Source: Mucilaginibacter_A sp050955045
GTDB taxonomy: Bacteria > Bacteroidota > Bacteroidia > Sphingobacteriales > Sphingobacteriaceae
NCBI GenBank assembly: GCA_050955045.1
Contig: JBPBQV010000001.1
Location: 310,001 to 374,000, forward strand
DNA: 64,000 nucleotides
Direction: 5' to 3'
Part shown: in pieces, positions 61,955 through 64,000 of the stretch
How positions within the stretch are numbered: the stretch's first letter is position 1
How the letters are laid out: each line of letters starts with the position of its first letter
Made by a program: the position numbers and the translations under genes
Notes under the pieces: generated by a model
What the model saw: only the letters and a program-made list of their open reading frames with translations
Database searches by the model: none
What the model was told of the DNA's origin: nothing

Positions 61955-62926
61955 ATGCTTAGCATTGAGGAGATTAAAAAGCCTATAGCTACCGAAATTG
62001 ACGTTTTTGAAAGCAAATTCAAAGCTTCTATGCACAGTTCGGTTCCGCTGCTTGATCGAATTACGCATTATATTGTAAAGCGAAAAGGCAAGCAAATCCG
62101 GCCAATGTTTGTTTTTTTTAGTGCCGGTTTATGCGGCGGAGTTAACGAATCTACACATCGTGGTGCAGCTTTGGTAGAGCTTTTGCACACCGCAACTTTA
62201 GTACACGATGATGTGGTTGATAACTCTTATCAACGGCGTGGTTTTTTCTCGATCAACGCGCTTTGGAAAAATAAAATTGCTGTTTTGGTGGGCGATTACT
62301 TGCTCTCAAAAGGATTGTTACTCTCATTGGATAACAATGATTTTCATCTGCTAAAAATAGTATCCGAAGCGGTGAAGCAAATGAGCGAAGGCGAATTGCT
62401 GCAGATTGAAAAAGTACGTAAAATGGACGTTGGCGAAGCCATTTATTATGATGTAATCCGGCAAAAAACAGCTTCTTTAATTGCTGCCTGTTGTGCTTGT
62501 GGTGCAGCTTCTGCCGGCGCAGATACAGAAACGATCGAGAAAATGCGAGTTTTTGGTGAGAAAATCGGCATTGCTTTCCAGATTAAAGATGACATGTTTG
62601 ATTTCGGTATAGATGATGTAGGCAAACCGTTAGGCATCGACATTAAAGAAAAAAAAATTACCCTTCCGTTAATTTATGCCTTAAACAAAGCATCCAAATC
62701 TGATCGCAATAAGATCATCAACTTGGTTAAAAATCACAACGAAGAACCCAAAAAAGTAGCCGAAATCATTGCTTTTGTAAAAGATTCTGGTGGCTTAAAT
62801 TATGCTGAAACGCAAATGGCTAAATACCAAGAAGAAGCTTTTGCCATTTTAAATACTTTCTCCGAAAATCAATTTCGCTTAGGTTTAGAGCAATTGGTTC
62901 GTTTTACTACCGAACGAAAAAAATAG
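61955..62926 (+). CDS. Polyprenyl diphosphate synthase (all-trans)
   Basis: 323 aa. The first Asp-rich motif DDVVDN at 85-90 is followed by the conserved RRG, and the second (IKDDMFDFG) lies near 207-215. Residues KGKQIRPMFVFF near 44-55 hold the IPP-binding Lys and Arg. It makes a long-chain isoprenyl diphosphate, probably for menaquinone. Chain length is not readable with confidence. A repeat element starts 4 bp after the stop. Confidence 0.92.
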   Translation: MLSIEEIKKPIATEIDVFESKFKASMHSSVPLLDRITHYIVKRKGKQIRPMFVFFSAGLCGGVNESTHRGAALVELLHTATLVHDDVVDNSYQRRGFFSINALWKNKIAVLVGDYLLSKGLLLSLDNNDFHLLKIVSEAVKQMSEGELLQIEKVRKMDVGEAIYYDVIRQKTASLIAACCACGAASAGADTETIEKMRVFGEKIGIAFQIKDDMFDFGIDDVGKPLGIDIKEKKITLPLIYALNKASKSDRNKIINLVKNHNEEPKKVAEIIAFVKDSGGLNYAETQMAKYQEEAFAILNTFSENQFRLGLEQLVRFTTERKK

Positions 62927-62930
62927 GCGG

Positions 62931-62942
62931 TAAAAGAAGCAT
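62931..62942 (+). repeat. TAAAAGAAGYAT element, exact (CAT)
   Basis: Preceded by ATAGGCGG. It fills most of the 28-bp gap between the convergent prenyl synthase and GH3-like genes. Confidence 0.82.
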
Positions 62943-62954
62943 TACTGAGTAAGT

Positions 62955-64000
62955 TTAAACCATCACACCTTTCATCAGTATTAAAATTTCATCTACATAC
63001 TCTCGGTTGTTAGCTAAGCGTGGCACTTTATGTTGTCCACCCAATTTGCCTTTCAGCTTCATCCAGTTATAAAAAGTACCGTTTGCGGCTAAATGTACGG
63101 TTGGTCGTTTCAAGGCCATATCTTTAAAACGTTTGGCATCATAATCAGAATTTACTTTGCGTAAGGTTTCATCCAGCAAATCAATAAAACGTTCAAACTC
63201 GTCTGGTTTTTTCTCAAACTCGATAATCCATTCGTGTCCGCCAGCTTTGTTGCCTTCAAAATAAAGCGGCGCTGCCGTATATTCCCGGATGATGGCTCCG
63301 GTTTGTGCACATGCTTCTTTTAAGGCACGTTCGCTGTTATCTACAATCACTTCTTCACCAAAAGCATTGATAAAATGTTTCGTACGGCCGGTAATCCTGA
63401 TCCGGAAAGGTGATAAAGAAGTAAACTGAACGGTATCACCAATCATGTATCGCCATAAACCTGAATTGGTGGAGATGATTAAAGCATAATTTGCACCAGT
63501 TTCTACCTGATCCAGCAGCAAAGTTTGCGGGTTTTCATCAAACAGGTTTGCAATTGGCAAAAACTCGTAAAATATACCATAATCCAGCATCAGCAGCATT
63601 TCTTCGGAATTTGACTGATCCTGAATCCCAAAAAATCCTTCCGAAGCATTATACGTTTCCATATAATACATCGCTTCAGTAGGAATCAGTTTTTTAAAAT
63701 GATCCCGATAAGGTGTAAAAGAAACAGCACCATGAACGTAAAATTCTAAGTTAGGCCAAATTTCGAGCAGATTATCTTTCCCGGTAATTTCCAGAATACG
63801 TTTGGCCAAAACAATGTTCCACGTGGGCACACCACTAAGGGCAGTAACGTTTACATGCTGCGTAATTTGCGCGATCTTCTCTATTTTCTCTTCATAATTT
63901 TCTATTAACGTGATGGCTAACTCTGGTGTACGGTAAAACTCGGCCCAAAGTGGCAGATTTTTTAAGATTACAGCCGAAAGATCGCCATAATAAGAATCGG
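62955..64000 (-). CDS. GH3-family (auxin-responsive-like) adenylate-forming protein, 5' end missing
   Basis: The frame is open from the stop at 62955 to the window edge (about 348 codons); an apparent GTG start at 63830 is internal, since SGVPTWN and upstream codons continue the family. Visible blocks include EFYVHGAVSFTPYRDHF, YNASEGFFGIQDQ, NYALIISTNSGLWRYMIGDTV and GRTKHFINAFGEEV, which match the GH3 fold of acyl-adenylate/amide synthetases. Bacterial members are of unknown substrate. An exact repeat lies at 63311-63322 (Leu-Lys-Glu-Ala). Confidence 0.87.
   Translation of the reverse strand, partial: DSYYGDLSAVILKNLPLWAEFYRTPELAITLIENYEEKIEKIAQITQHVNVTALSGVPTWNIVLAKRILEITGKDNLLEIWPNLEFYVHGAVSFTPYRDHFKKLIPTEAMYYMETYNASEGFFGIQDQSNSEEMLLMLDYGIFYEFLPIANLFDENPQTLLLDQVETGANYALIISTNSGLWRYMIGDTVQFTSLSPFRIRITGRTKHFINAFGEEVIVDNSERALKEACAQTGAIIREYTAAPLYFEGNKAGGHEWIIEFEKKPDEFERFIDLLDETLRKVNSDYDAKRFKDMALKRPTVHLAANGTFYNWMKLKGKLGGQHKVPRLANNREYVDEILILMKGVMV

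Noticed and set aside
2517..62942. The dispersed element considered as a promoter or a single regulator's operator
   Set aside because: It does not resemble TAnnTTTG or TTG boxes, lies after as well as before genes, occurs in coding regions, and neighbours functionally unrelated genes.

Overview
The window looks like a chromosomal segment of an AT-rich Bacteroidota, most likely Sphingobacteriaceae (Pedobacter or Mucilaginibacter-like). The evidence is SusC/SusD and FecR/ECF-sigma genes, promoters of the Bacteroidota TAnnTTTG type, no evident Shine-Dalgarno sites, an N-acyl-ornithine transcarbamylase in place of an ordinary OTCase, a YpdA-type reductase, and a GH3-like protein. Genus is an inference; no rRNA is present.

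Region 1 (1-23.9 kb, + strand) is a surface or exopolysaccharide cluster. It holds about fourteen glycosyltransferase genes (GT2, GT4, GT11, GT14 and GT61 types), a polytopic O-antigen ligase/polymerase-like protein, a WcaF-like acetyltransferase, a WcaI-like transferase, a WcaJ-like initiating phosphoglycosyltransferase, and gmd plus fcl. The last two make GDP-L-fucose, which the GT11 fucosyltransferase can use. The 3' end (wcaF, wcaI, wcaJ, gmd, fcl) resembles a colanic-acid module. No flippase, Wza/Wzc export gene or chain-length regulator is visible, so the cluster continues upstream or export genes lie elsewhere.

Region 2 (24-27.6 kb, - strand) has mobA and a YtrA-type GntR/ABC-transporter operon. 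An AGTGTA...TACACT operator overlaps its probable transcription start. Region 3 (27.7-47.3 kb, - strand) runs ECF sigma, FecR, SusC with an STN domain, SusD, lipoprotein, M20, M14, M20D, M14, esterase, GH20 hexosaminidase. It looks like a SusCD uptake locus aimed at peptides or muropeptides, because metallopeptidases outnumber glycosidases. Region 4 (48-54 kb) has tRNA-Glu, a glycine-rich RRM protein, an OmpA-like protein, a RhlE-like helicase, a YpdA-like reductase, the SRP RNA gene and a 2H phosphoesterase. Region 5 (54.3-60 kb, + strand) is an arginine operon (GNAT, argG, cupin, argC, argD, then an argF-like transcarbamylase). It is preceded by a 42-codon leader peptide with an Arg-Arg-Arg run and a terminator-like hairpin, the classic layout of attenuation. 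Region 6 (60-64 kb) has a CPA1 antiporter, an acidic small protein, a polyprenyl diphosphate synthase and the 3' part of a GH3-like gene.

The most unusual signal belongs to no gene. The 12-bp element TAAAAGAAGYAT occurs 29 times exactly, plus about nine near matches, on both strands. Most copies lie in gaps between genes and often abut start or stop codons. Some form inverted pairs that make hairpins; others sit in signal-peptide codons or in (V/L/I)-Lys-Glu-Ala codons. A sister form, TAAAAACAGCAT, also recurs. Density, gene-edge location and hairpin pairing resemble DNA-uptake signal sequences or another genome-wide recognition motif. I know of no description of it in Bacteroidota.
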